Shown: piece after piece, positions 20,829-30,904 of the stretch
Layout: the number at the start of each line of letters is the position of its first letter
Numbering within the stretch: position 1 is the first letter of the stretch
Source of the DNA: Diploptera punctata
Lineage: Eukaryota; Arthropoda; Insecta; Blattodea; Blaberidae
Assembly: GCA_030220185.1 (NCBI GenBank)
Contig: JASPKZ010004202.1
Coordinates: 2,898,001 to 2,962,000, forward strand
Reading direction: 5' to 3'
Length of the DNA stretch: 64,000 bases
Translations under genes and position numbers: made by a program
The notes under the pieces: generated by a model
What the model saw: the letters and a program-made list of their open reading frames with translations, nothing else
Database searches by the model: none
What the model was told of the DNA's origin: nothing

Positions 20829-20863
20829 GACGTTTCGTCTACTGCTGCGGTAGACATCTTCAG
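20829..20863 (-). ncRNA. Hammerhead-ribozyme-like core, left arm
   Basis: The minus strand has CTGAAGA, a stem-loop GTCTAC-CGCAGCA-GTAGAC and GAAACGTC. Conserved core bases are present and stem III is minimal, as described for Penelope-like hammerheads, which may act as dimers. Stem I is only about three pairs. Confidence 0.4.
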
Positions 20864-20947
20864 GAGATACTGTGTGCTCTCTGTGAACTCCTCAACAGTC
20901 GGCTGCAGCCGACTGTTGAGGAGTTCACAGAGAGCACACAGTATCTC

Positions 20948-20982
20948 CTGAAGATGTCTACCGCAGCAGTAGACGAAACGTC
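20948..20982 (+). ncRNA. Hammerhead-ribozyme-like core, right arm
   Basis: The mirror image of 20829-20863 in the other arm of the palindrome; identical sequence on the plus strand. An RNA across the whole insert would fold on itself as one long duplex, which would compete with the ribozyme fold. Confidence 0.4.
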
Positions 20983-21639
20983 GAGTAGAAGAACGACTGG
21001 ACCACGGCCTATATGCCCGGAAGACGAACCTAATAGGGACTTGTAATCTCCTTTCCTCCCTTAAAGTAAGAGTCCATGTTTCGCACCCATATAATATAAC
21101 TGGTAGAATAATAGTTTTATATATTTTCAGCTTAACGTTTTTTGAAAGGAGTTGGGACATCAAGAGTCTCTGCAATGCATAATAGCATGCATTTCCAGAA
21201 TTGAGCCTATGTTTAATTTCTTTGTGCATCTCATTCCTGTTTGTGATTATTGTTCCTAGGTATTTAAATTCAGCCACTTCCTCAAAATTTCCCTCATTTG
21301 TCATTAGCTGTCCATTTCCATTATATAATGTATTTCTACGGGTGACCATATATTTAGTTTTACTGATATTTATCCTCTCAATAATACATATTATGTGAGA
21401 AAATATTTATTTTTCTTATACATAGTGATACACAATAAGTACGAGTATTACAGACTTCTAGGGGTTGTAGAGGGGTCTTAGTAGATAAAGTTTTGATAAG
21501 GAACCCATGTCCGGAAACGTGCCATTTTTATATAAAATAAGTTTCAAGATCGAAACACAATGGGCTGATATCATGTGTCTTGTTTTTATATAAATGGATT
21601 GCGCACAAATGTGCAAAGGTGATATCACACAATCACTGA

Positions 21640-22084
21640 CACTTTAGCTTTGTCTTGCGTAATCACAAATTGTTTTTGTTCTTTGTGTACATGTTTCGAT
21701 GCGATATCTTTCGCATTTCTGTTCACACACTTCGCATATGCATGACATCTTCGGGTCATGGAATGTTTTATCTCTACACATTAGGTGGTGGAATCCATGC
21801 ACGCTTAATCTTGTGATGACGTGTCGTATCTGGAAATTTGCTTCTGTCCAGTTCCTGTCTATCATCGCTCCGGTGCTGAAGAATTCCGGCCATACTTCCT
21901 CTCTTTTTCTGCGTAGTCTTTGTAGCGCATGTTCATAGGGTTCCGTGGTTGGTAGTAGGTATGATGTTTTCAAGTCCTCGATAAGGAAAGTCTCCCTTGC
22001 CAGTAGATACACTAGACGGCTTCTTGTCGTTTTTGATACTCCTATTGCTCTTTTTATGTATGTAGCTTTCACTTTTTGTGTCTA
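21640..22084 (-). mobile_element. LINE ORF C-terminal fragment, minus orientation
   Basis: The minus-strand frame has RAIGVSKTTRSRLVYLLARE, TFLIEDLKTSYLLPTTEPY, TGAMIDRNWTEANFQ and a cysteine cluster CICEVCEQKCERY. The head-to-head partner at 22085-22660 has the same layout at roughly half identity (my estimate by eye). It is the tail domain of an unidentified LINE. Confidence 0.6.
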
Positions 22085-22660
22085 ATTTTTCAGAATAAAG
22101 CCATGAAATTATTCGCATCAGTGATCACCCCGATCGTCACCTACGGGATAGAACTGATATGGGAGGAACTATCGACCAGTGATTTGGAGAGGTTAGAAGA
22201 AGTAAAACCAAGATTCATCAAAAAGGCATTAGGTGCAAGCAAAATAGACACCAAATAGAATGGCCTATATGCTAGCCAGAGAAACCTTCTTCCTAGAGGA
22301 CCTGAGGCAAAGGATACTACTGCCAGCAACGGAGCCATATAAGAAAGTCATCGAAAAAAAAGAACAGAGAGAAAAAGAGATCGACGAAGATTTCTACGCC
22401 TCAGATGCCATGGTAAACAGAGAGTGGACTGGAAGTAACCAACCACAAAGGCACAGAATCATAGGCATAGCAACACACGGATATCATCACAAAATGTGCA
22501 AAAATACAAAATTCCACCAACCGAGTGATTCGTGTGAATGCAAGATATGCGACCAAAAGTGTGAGCGATACCATTACAAACAATGCAGAATATGGACAGG
22601 ATCACTGAACCAACTCATAAAAGACAAATCATAAACTTATAACTTAATGCTCTTTCGAGT
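22085..22660 (+). mobile_element. LINE ORF C-terminal fragment, plus orientation
   Basis: FQNKAMKLFASVITPIVTYG, then after one stop GLYMLARETFFLEDL, LLPATEPYKKVIE, SDAMVNREWTGSNQ and CECKICDQKCERYHYKQC. A single stop near 22257 breaks it. The conserved ITPIVTYG is the usual 'P-x-YG' segment after the polymerase domain. Clade not determined. Confidence 0.65.
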
Positions 22661-22683
22661 GCCTCTTACCAACTTATTATTTT

Positions 22684-22911
22684 CAGAATAAGTAATACAG
22701 ACTTCTAGGGGTTGTACTACAAGTGTGGTTCCACGTATTGTTCGTTGCACAAAGTGTACCTGCGACGCATGTTTTCATACACACGTCCCACAAGACCTCG
22801 TGTGTGCTCAATAATGTCTGCTGCTGCGCCAGAATTCGTGCAAGAAGATCTTCCTCCGACTCGACAGGTGTAGTACAAAACCCCTAGAAGTCTGTAATAC
22901 TTATTCTGAAA
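22684..22911 (-). mobile_element. 228-bp mariner-derived MITE
   Basis: The ends CAGAATAAGTAATACAGACT and, in reverse, CAGAATAAGTATTACAGACT are inverted repeats of about 40 bp related to the outer M repeats. Between them a minus-strand remnant ends RVYENMRRRYTLCNEQY, the usual C-terminal tail of DUF4817-type mariner transposases. It is an internal-deletion derivative. Confidence 0.65.
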
Positions 22912-23217
22912 CACAAGAGACACGAATATCAGCCCATTGTGTTTCGATCTTCAAACTTATATTACATCAAGATGGTACGTTTCAGGACATAGGTTCCTTA
23001 CCAAAATTTTTTCTACTAAGTCCCTTCTACAACCCCTAGAAGACTGTAATACTTATTGTGAATCACCCTGTATTATATGGATTGTTTGAGATGTTTATTT
23101 TTCTTATATGGAATGTATGTATCTGGCACTTATTTTGATTCTTTGGACATCCAGGGGTACGTTTTAATTCTACTTGGATTTGGAGAATGTAGCATGAAAG
23201 AAAGGCATGGAATATTG

Positions 23218-23357
23218 TAGGTAACCATAGGGAAATGCCCAGTTGGTAGACCAAGAATGAGATGGGGAGAATACATGAACCATGATTTGAGTAAAGTAGA
23301 TTATACAGGGGTTCATTGGAAAACATTAGCCATGGATAGGGATGTATGGAGAGCTCT
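23218..23357 (+). mobile_element. LINE-A fragment 8
   Basis: About 140 bp match the C-terminal coding part (CCCAGTTGGTAGACCAAGAA through GGATAGGGATGTATGGAGAG), diverged and lacking the 3' end. Confidence 0.7.
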
Positions 23358-23384
23358 TTTTTCTCGCCAACATCTCAGAAATGT

Positions 23385-23515
23385 CTGTTATTCTCAAATG
23401 TAGACACACACCCAGATCCAAGGCGGAGATTCAAATCCCCTACCCCGCCGGGAATCGAACCCGGGTCGCCGGAGTGGAAGGTAGGGACTCTATCGATCTA
23501 TTGCCACGGCGACGG
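23385..23515 (-). mobile_element. tRNA-derived SINE (S3), copy 1
   Basis: The minus strand has B box GGTTCGATTCC and a damaged A-box side. The body reads GGGGTAGGGGATTTGAATCT. A collinear copy at 33725-33850 has a consensus A box (TGGCGTAGTCG). Confidence 0.65.
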
Positions 23516-23810
23516 AACACGATTTTTTTAAAAATGAAGAGAAAGAATATCTGTTGACAACTTTTGGAGCGGGTGAAATTTTTCCATTCTTAATTAAATT
23601 CAAAGGTATAGTAAATGTGAGAATATATACTAGGGCAATTCGGTAGGTAAAGGCAAACCATGTTGTGCATCAGTGCTCCTATTGGTGCGCCATTTTGGAA
23701 TCTTGCAGTATGTAGTTGAGCTGTCTTTGTTGTATAAATCTGTAACATTGAAATGAAAGTCTCGAAATCGCAATATTGTGTGAATAACATTCACTGTTTC
23801 TCACATTTTG
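23516..23810. other. Unassigned spacer
   Basis: Nothing recognised. Confidence 0.3.
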
Positions 23811-24124
23811 TCGTGGTGGAGTGGCTTGCGTTCTTAAATGATCCTGAGAGCCTATGCCGGCAGTTAGCATTGCTGCCGATAGGGTTACCATTGCCGGACT
23901 GGTCGAAGCGACTGTCGAAGGTGATCAGCCAGACGAAAAACGGAACTTGGTCAAAAGAGGTGACGAACTTTCACCGTTAAAAAATACAACCGTCAAAAAA
24001 AGAAAATGCGGATATGGGGTTCCACTGGGGAGTTTTGTAAAATTTTTTCCGGAGGTCAAATGGTCCCCCATTCAGTTTTCCGGGCGGGGACTACTTCAGG
24101 GAACCATGCCAAAGGCTAAACATA
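23811..24124 (+). repeat. Repeat F, copy 2, upstream of LINE-A
   Basis: It starts TCGTGGTGGAGTGGCTTGCG and follows copy 1 up to TTTTTTCCGGAG, then has about 75 bp not seen in copy 1 before LINE-A begins. Order and orientation relative to LINE-A are the same in both copies, but the junction points in LINE-A differ. Confidence 0.5.
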
Positions 24125-24125
24125 G

Positions 24126-24422
24126 GTCTTTATAGGAAGCCAGATATAATAAGAACAGTTAAGTTTCGTAGACTGCGATGGGCAGGACATGTGGCACGAA
24201 TGTGGAATGAAAGATTTGCATGGAAGCTTCTTGTAGGAAAACCAGAGGGAAAACGTCCAGTTGGTAGATCAAGAATGAGATTGGAGAATAACATTAACTA
24301 TGATTTGAGGGAAGTAGATTATACAGGGAATGATTGGAAAACATTAGCTCAGGATAGGGATGTGAGTGGAGAGCTCATGTCCGCGCGGCCATGAACCTAC
24401 GGGTTCGATAGTGCCAGTTAGT
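24126..24422 (+). mobile_element. LINE-A fragment 9
   Basis: From GGTCTTTATAGGAAGCC to AGTGCCAGTTAGTTAGTTAC. The frame encodes RRLRWAGHVARMWNERFAWK and GRSRMRLENN, with a frameshift near 24365. The tail motif has changed from GTAA to GTTA. Confidence 0.8.
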
Positions 24423-24459
24423 TAGTTACTCACATTTATTAAGTAATACCCCAAAAAAA

Positions 24460-24740
24460 TGTTCAGTAGAATTTGTTTAGAAGAGGGAATTGGGAAGTAC
24501 TAGAACATCCACCAGATTCACCAGACATGAGCTCTCGAGTCTATAACGTATTCTCAAAGATCACAGAACCTCTACGAGTCATTAGATTACAATCAAGAGT
24601 TGATATCCACAAAGCTTTAGATTGATCAGATGAGATATCCAGAAATGGTGCTGCAGATGGAGTGCGTCGTCATCGAAGGATTTGGCGATATATAGTTGCC
24701 TTTATAGGAGACTATAAATGAAGTTCGTTATGTCAAAAAT
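24460..24740 (+). pseudogene. Mariner transposase C-terminal remnant
   Basis: The plus-strand translation around 24490-24722 reads NWEVLEHPPDSPDMSSRVYN, VFSKITEPLR, then after a stop GAADGVRRHRRIW and GDYK. This matches the end of DD34D mariner transposases (VLEHPPYSPDLSPCD-type catalytic region). The third catalytic aspartate position is mutated (SSRVY). No terminal repeats were identified. Confidence 0.65.
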
Positions 24741-25239
24741 AACCTAAATATTTTTTTGTGATGTTATGTAATTTAGTTGTTACTTACGCCATGTCCTAGT
24801 AAATAAATAAACAAATAGAATTTAAAAATCAAAGAAAATATGCGCCCATTAAACTAAATAAGCTACTCCTGGAACACTATCAACGCTAACTTTTTCCTTA
24901 CTCAATTTTCGATCTGGTCACAGGTCAAAACAAACCTGGATCGCTTTACATCCTTTCAGCATTGAATCATGTTTTTACTCAGATGTTTATGTTTGCATTA
25001 TTTATTTAGTTTCAATCGCTTTAATGGAACAGTTATTTTTAACAGGGTTTCAAATCGATGTTTATTTTTTCCAAGAAATCATGATATAATCATTTTTAAT
25101 CAACAAATTTAAAATTACGCCTTATTTATCCATGAAAACGAAAATCAATGTTTGAGTTTTATTGACTCATGTAAAATAATTATTACCTTCTGATATATAC
25201 TTTTTTCAATTAAAAATTATGATTAATTCTTGATCGAAA
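24741..25239. other. Unassigned AT-rich sequence
   Basis: Nothing recognised on either strand. Confidence 0.35.
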
Positions 25240-25250
25240 AGAAATTTAGT

Positions 25251-25605
25251 CCGATTCCGATTGAGGGTATTTCCACTTTTCACGGGTTGCCCTTTTACCA
25301 GCCGGCTGCTGGCCCTTCACATCCACATGTGTCAATCACAGAGGTAGATGATCAACAGCCAGTGTAGGGGTGACATGTGGTTAGCATGTCGAGTCCCCCA
25401 GCCGTTATAGCTGGTTCCTCAACCTGGAGCCGCTACTTATTGTAGCTACCCAATTGCCTCACGATGCTGGGTGAGCACCGGTCCCATACTGGCCGAAATA
25501 CCATGAGAAAATTTCTTCCCCCATGGAGACTCGAACCAGCGCAAGTCCCGTAGCTCTGCGCCAAGGCTTCCTACCTTAACAGCTCGGCTACGGCGCGGGA
25601 TTTGA
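25251..25605 (-). mobile_element. tRNA-derived SINE (S4) with 11-bp target duplication
   Basis: The minus strand has A box TAGCCGAGCTG and B box GGTTCGAGTCT, followed by a GC-rich body with GGTAGCTACAATAAGTAGCG. AGAAATTTAGT flanks it at 25240-25250 and 25606-25616. At 355 bp it appears full length. It is a single copy in this window. Confidence 0.9.
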
Positions 25606-25669
25606 AGAAATTTAGTGAAAAATAAAAAAAGCAAACTATATGAAAATATTTTGTTTGTGAATTAGTGTA

Positions 25670-26855
25670 TTTTGTCGTATTTACAGCAATGGCGACCATG
25701 ATTGAAAGTTCAACTTCCTACATTTCGGGGTTGCCAACCTAAATAACTATACTGTAATATTACATATTACAAACACGCCTGTGAGAAGTGAAACCACTTC
25801 CCTCTATGTATACTACATATAATGTATATACAAAAATATCCAAAAGGTAGTGTTAATATACATTCGAAATAATCACTCACTACACTTTTAATGAACTTAC
25901 CTTTAGTGTGAAAACATTATAAAACAATAAATACGTACGTGCGGTCATGTTATCAATAATTGTTCTCAAGGCCTCCTGTTGTTTTCAAAACTAATGAAAA
26001 TTGGCCCACACTGTTGACATTAGTCAATTGTTATATAATGAACGCAAATGTTTCCAACAAAATGTTATTTTTTTTTTCCTATTATTTATTATTTTGAAAA
26101 CACACCATCGCGCAACAAATACTAATGTAGAAAGGCTCGGTTGTGAAGTGTTTTTTTATAGACTATTTAACTCATGGTCGCAAATGGTAGTCCATGACCA
26201 ATCACGTTTCAATCATCATCAATGAAGTCGTTTTACAAAACAACACCACACTGACAGTCGTGTTTCACCTTGTTCTTTTTTATCGATTTCTCTTTATCAG
26301 CTCCTGCTTTTGTGATAAAAAGAACTCCTTTTTTAATATTCTGAACAGGTTAGACCATTATTTTTCTCCAACAAATACATTGAATATAGCAAATAATGAA
26401 CAGATTCACTGATTTTACTAAGTTGTTTATTCAAAATATAAATGATTAACCTATAATGTTGATTATAATAGTTTGATGTGTTTCATTATTTCTCCACTAG
26501 ATTGCATTCTTACAATATTGCGATCCTATTTGGCAATAAATAATATGATCGAATTGCAGCGAATATACATAACCTCACATTTCTAATTTGTTTTTAAACA
26601 TCGCCCTTTACATTAAAAATATACATATTTTAAAATGACTATAGTTAAATAATGATTTGTGAGTAAACAGCTTAATTTTATTCGTTAAATAGTCCTAACA
26701 AATGCCACTCTTGATTTCCAAATTATCGATAAATTGACGACTCACGAACTTTACTTACGAATCTCGGAAATTAAAAATCGAGCAATTTCCTCGATTCTGT
26801 AAAAACCACTTCCCAACCTCGCATCGCAATGCACTATTTTCTCACGTTGTTTACA
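25670..26855 (-). mobile_element. Repeat O, minus copy, with nested repeat B
   Basis: 25670-26155 and 26760-26855 match, in reverse, the O copies at 27165-27780 and 37345-38505 (TTTCAATTATGGTTGCCATT, AACAGGAGGCCTTGAGAACA, CGATGGTG-TTTTCAAAATAA). Repeat B at 26158-26755 lies between. With the next copy it forms an inverted pair about 300 bp apart. No coding sequence. Confidence 0.6.
26158..26755 (-). mobile_element. Repeat B inside repeat O
   Basis: GACTATTTAACTCATGG at the left, TTCTAATTTGTTTTTAAACA and AATGCCACTCTTGATTTCC toward the right. The shorter centre reflects small deletions compared with 34783-35458. Confidence 0.65.
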
Positions 26856-27160
26856 TAAATGGTTATTCTGGTGTATTAAATAGCATTACGTTTATACTGT
26901 TTTACTCGTTTCTCCCTCCCTCTTACTAGATCTTAGAATGGTTAGGGCAGCTAAGTTAGCAAAGATTTTTTTTTTCCGAGCAGTGCTAAAAGAACCCTCA
27001 TTTATGCAAACAGTTTATTCCTGATTGCCAGTGTATTCACATCATTTATAAACTACAAATTGAATATAAAGTGGGGCGAAATAAATACTGGTGCATCAGT
27101 GAAGCCTTCCATATAAATTCTGAAGAAAAACAAAGAGGTAAGGACAAAAATTGTAATAGT
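26856..27160. other. Unassigned spacer between inverted O copies
   Basis: AT-rich; nothing recognised. Confidence 0.3.
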
Positions 27161-27164
27161 ATAT

Positions 27165-27780
27165 TAAGATGCAAGGTTGGGAAGTGCTTTTTACAGAATC
27201 GACGAAAATATTTAAAAACCGAGCGATAGCTCGGTTTTTAATTTCCGACATTCTATAAAACACTTCACAAACGTGCGTTGTACATTCTTTTTTGCGCGAT
27301 GGTGTTTTCAAAATAATAAATAATAGTAAAATAATAACATTTGTTGGAAATATTTGCGTTCATTATAAACAATTGACTAACGTTAACAGTGTGGGCAATG
27401 TTTATTAGTTGAAACAACAGGAGGCCTTGAGAACAATTATTGATAACATGGCCGCAAGTACGTATTTATTGTTTTATATTGTTTCAAATAAAGTTCAGTT
27501 CATTTAAAATGCAGTGATTTGTTTCGTATAATGTATATTAACACTACCTTTTGGATATTTTTTGTATATACATTGTCTGTAGTATACATAGAGGGCAGTG
27601 GTTTTACTTCCCACATGCGTGTTTATAATATGTAGTATTACAGTATGGTTATTTTATTACAGTATAGTTATTTAGGTTGGCAACCCTGATATGTGCGATG
27701 TTATACTTTCAATTATGGTTGCCATTGCTGTAAGTACGACAAAACACACTATCGCGCAAAAAACAATTGTTATTGGCGTG
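27165..27780 (+). mobile_element. Repeat O, plus copy
   Basis: It has a hairpin at 27214-27240 (AAAACCGAGC-GATA-GCTCGGTTTT) within a larger imperfect palindrome (GAAGTGCTTTTTACAG to CTATAAAACACTTC). Collinear with 37345-38505. It lacks coding sequence; class unknown. Confidence 0.6.
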
Positions 27781-28461
27781 AATGTGTATAACATTAAACG
27801 CCAATATTTAATATTATAAATGTTATTCCCGGAGAGTAGTTCATAATAAAAGCAACAAAAAATAATTAAGGCAGTCAAATAAGTTAAAGCATTGAATAAA
27901 CAAATATATTTTGTGAATGGTGTGAAACATATGATTTCTTGTTAAAATATTGGCTCAACTGCACTTCTACTAGCGCTTGATTTTTCAGTTATATTGTTGT
28001 AAACTATAGCTCTTCTTCTGTATTTACTAACATTATTTAATATTTTAAACTTTTTCAAGCGATTTTTATAACATTATTAGACAATTTTGAAGTATTTATT
28101 TAAATGTGCAAATCACAATATTGTGACACTGTTAGACAATATTGTGATGCTAACTGCTATTTTCTCCACAGATAATATTACTTAGTCTATGATTTTTATA
28201 TAGCTGTTTTGGGTTATCGCTGGTTGGATCAGCGTTAGGCAGTGATAAGTAAGTGTACACCCATTTTTAATAAACGTTTGGTAATTTTAATATTATTAAT
28301 ATTTTTTTAACATAGATTTGGGGATTTATTGGAAATATTGGTCATTTAAATTTCATAGCGACGGATAGTAATCGATGATGATAATCGATATGTGGTTCGA
28401 TTGTGGGTTATCGCTGGCTCTATAAACTCTGGCCCATGCGCACTGTTGTTCTATAGGACTT
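27781..28461. other. Unassigned AT-rich sequence
   Basis: No gene recognised. GGGTTATCGCTGG occurs twice (about 28210 and 28405), but no larger repeat structure could be traced. Confidence 0.35.
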
Positions 28462-29070
28462 TGAAAATATTTCACGCTAGTTTAAGTGCAGTTTTTCCAT
28501 GAAAATATTTCACGCTAGTTTAAGTGCAGTTTTTCCATGAAAATATTTCACGCTAGTTTAAGTGCAATTTTTCCATGAAATATTTCACGCTAGTTTAAGT
28601 GCAGTTTTTCCATGAAAATATTTCACGCTAGTTTAAGTGCAGTTTTTCCATGAAAATATTTCACGCTAGTTTAAGTGCAGTTTTTCCATGAAAATATTTC
28701 ACGCTAGTTTAAGTGCAGTTTTTCCATGAAAATATTTCACGCTAGTTTAAGTGCAGTTTTTCCATGAAAATATTTCACGCTAGTTTAAGTGCAGTTTTTC
28801 CATGAAAATATTTCACGCTAGTTTAAGTGCAGTTTTTCCATGAAATATATTTCACGCTAGTTTAAGTGCAGTTTTTTCCATGAAAATATTTCACGCTAGT
28901 TTAAGTGCAGTTTTTCCATGAAAATATTTCACGCTAGTTTAAGTGCAGTTTTTCTATGAAAATATTTCACGCTAGTTTAAGTGCAGTTTTTCCATGAAAA
29001 TATTTCACGCTAGTTTAAGTGCAGTTTTTCCATGAAAATATTTCACGCTAGTTTAAGTGCAGTTTTTCCA
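28462..29070. repeat. 38-bp minisatellite, 16 copies
   Basis: The unit starts TGAAAATATTTCACGCTAG and ends GTGCAGTTTTTCCA. 609 bp equals 16 units, with only three single-base indels and a couple of substitutions. No unique spacers between copies. Confidence 0.98.
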
Positions 29071-29719
29071 AAAATTCAGATTTGTTTTACCTCATCTGAT
29101 TTCCAGACTTGAATTAGTAGCTTAAAACTAGCCGATCTGAATCTACATTTAATTAAATGTTTTTTTTAGGATTAACGCCTAATGATTTTTTAAACTCTTT
29201 AAATTTCAAAAGTAATGGCGTATTGTTAAAAACGTTAACAGAGTCCTTATTCCTTATCAAGGTCTGCATTGGTGGGAGAATTTTTTAGATGTTTCCGGAC
29301 ACGAGAATCTTCAAAATAATGCTACGCCATAAACCGGAGTCTCAGTTGAGAAAACGGGCGTCATAATGGCCCTCCGTAACGCAGCGAACCGGGATGAAAG
29401 CAACTGATAATCTCAATATTCACCCTCTTCAACCCCCTCTCTCAATCCACGTGATGGGGGAGAAGAGCTATTCACAGATTTTTCATTGTATGTCTTTTCT
29501 CAGACTCCGGACTTAGGGCCTTTCTAAGTCTCCATACTTTCCATTTTCAGTGAACAACTCATCATAATTTGATTAGTTATTTATAGTCGCTTTAACTACA
29601 TTTGTCATATCCTCACATTCTTGTACACTATGACTTATGACTATTGTTCCGTCCGGTCTGTTAAGTTTCTGTGTCATATTTTATTCTGATGATACTATGA
29701 AGTGTCTTTAATAATATCA
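29071..29719. other. Unassigned sequence
   Basis: Nothing recognised. Confidence 0.35.
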
Positions 29720-29912
29720 TCATCATAGTACATTCACGAATTTAGGCCATTTGTTGACCTGTTTCGGCCTCAAGAGAAACACCATCCTAAAGTCTTTTGA
29801 GTGGACGTCCTGGTCTTCTTCTTCCCGCATGTTGATATCTTAACATTTGTTTGGGTATTCTGTGATCTTCCATTCGATGAACATGTTGTATCCATCTTGA
29901 CTTATAATCTTT
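29720..29912 (-). mobile_element. LINE-J-like 3' end, minus copy
   Basis: It is the reverse of the last 190 bp of the LINE at 7850-8603: ATC-repeat tail, ACGAATTTAGGCCATTTG, GTGGACGTCCTGGTCTTC, and an MDTTCSSNG-like RMEDHRIP coding part. 5'-truncated. It abuts a TAA microsatellite. Confidence 0.75.
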
Positions 29913-29949
29913 AATAATAATAACAATAATAATAATAATAATAATAATT

Positions 29950-29981
29950 ATTATTATTTCCCGTATAATGTATCATATTTA

Positions 29982-30044
<63 letters not shown>

Positions 30045-30266
30045 CGTATCATTATTGTTATTACCCTATAAAATGTTGTTTGTACATGACATTTACATTG
30101 CTACATTTATTGTATCTTTAACTGTTTATAATTAGTATAGTGTATATCTATATTTGTCGAATATTTATTTGTATTTGTGCTGGTTGAGTGGAAGAGAGGG
30201 CCTTATGGACTTAACTCTGCCAGAATAAATAAAGTATTATTATTATTATTACTATTATTATTACTA

Positions 30267-30297
<31 letters not shown>

Positions 30298-30320
30298 TAT
30301 TATTATTATTATTATTATTA
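29950..30320 (+). mobile_element. CR1/L2-like LINE 3' UTR
   Basis: CCCGTATAATGTATCATATT, an ATT run, TTACCCTATAAAATGTTG, then the terminal stem-loop (30180-30224) CTGGTTGAGTGGAAGAGAGG and AATAAAGT plus an ATT tail. It is collinear in reverse with 36200-36545, where the coding region follows. Only the 3' UTR remains. Confidence 0.7.
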
Positions 30321-30329
30321 TTTAACTAA

Positions 30330-30815
30330 CTCGGATACCAAGTTACATACGAAGAGGAAAAAGATTTTAGTCAAAAAATTATAAAATTTAACAGAGTAAC
30401 AGAAATTATAAATAATATGTTCAAGCCAAACACAGTACAGCAACACACACGAACTAGAATTTATAAAACACTGGCCAGACCCATATGATGTTACGGCAGT
30501 GAGGCCTGGACAACTCGCAGTGCAGATGAACAAAGACTAACAGCGGCAGAAATTAAATTTATGAGACGTAATGCAGGGTACTCAAGAACAGACTATAAAA
30601 GGAATTCTGAGATTCTCAGAGAATTACAAGCGGAATCAGTCATGGAATACGTACAAAAATACAAAAGTCTCACGTAACAAGAATGAGCAGAACAAGAATA
30701 CCACGTCAAATCTTTAAGTACAAGCCACCAGGCAGGATAACTTTGGGCAGACCCTTCAAACGTTGGATTGAGAACGTATCACATGAAAGGAAGAAGAAGA
30801 AGAAGAAGAAGACAT
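30330..30815 (+). mobile_element. LINE-J fragment, plus copy
   Basis: A broken frame encodes HTRTRIYKTLARP, CYGSEAWTTRSADEQRLTAA, EIKFMRRNAGYSRTDYKRN, SRTRIPRQIFKYKPPGR and LGRPFKRWIENVSHE, followed by an AAG tail at 30790-30812. A stop replaces a residue before CYGSEAW. The same family lies in reverse at 42262-42670. Confidence 0.75.
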
Positions 30816-30904
30816 CTGTAAAACTATATATCGAAAGTATAGTGAAAAAATAATGCAAAATTATGAGAAAAATGTTAGGTTCTGAAGTCATAGGTGAAGC
30901 ATAT

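Larger units (their letters stand above)
20736..21038. mobile_element. Penelope-like inverted dimer with perfect 133-bp arms, copy 3
   Basis: Arms 20773-20905 and 20906-21038 are exact reverse complements with no spacer; by direct reading I found no mismatch. A 37-nt single-sided extension (20736-20772) includes AGGCTTTCACGGCCGG. The 12-bp duplication ACTTGTAATCTC lies at 20724-20735 and 21039-21050. It inserts into LINE-A; insert plus duplication is 315 nt, a multiple of three. Confidence 0.88.
20322..21371 (-). mobile_element. LINE-A fragment 7, interrupted by a PLE
   Basis: TTAC tail at 20322-20337 (plus strand), then in reverse the C-terminal domain, GPKRDEQTGKWR, PVILYGCETW, and upstream FKYLGTIITNRNEMHKEIKH. 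The 5' truncation is near 21371. A palindromic insert at 20736-21038 splits it without breaking the frame, giving a spurious 271-codon fusion. Confidence 0.9.
21421..23070. mobile_element. Mariner-type element (M) with nested contents
   Basis: Inverted repeats of about 160 bp lie at 21421-21590 and 22912-23070. The right one ends, in reverse, CAGGGTGATTCACAATAAGT and is flanked by TA; the left end is decayed. CAGGGTGATT is also the terminus of the mariner-type element at 11407. The interior is filled by two LINE fragments and a smaller related element, so no transposase frame survives beyond a remnant near 22720-22870. Confidence 0.65.

Noticed and set aside
20534..21349. A 271-codon minus-strand protein
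   Set aside because: It is LINE-A sequence read through an in-frame palindromic insertion; target duplications define the insert, so it is not a real fusion gene.
24460..24740. A complete mariner element
   Set aside because: Only the C-terminal transposase remnant could be read; no terminal inverted repeats were found on either side.
28462..29070. Regular repeats as a possible CRISPR array
   Set aside because: The repeats are contiguous without unique spacers and the DNA is from an animal. The same applies to the 19-bp repeats at 52406-52652.
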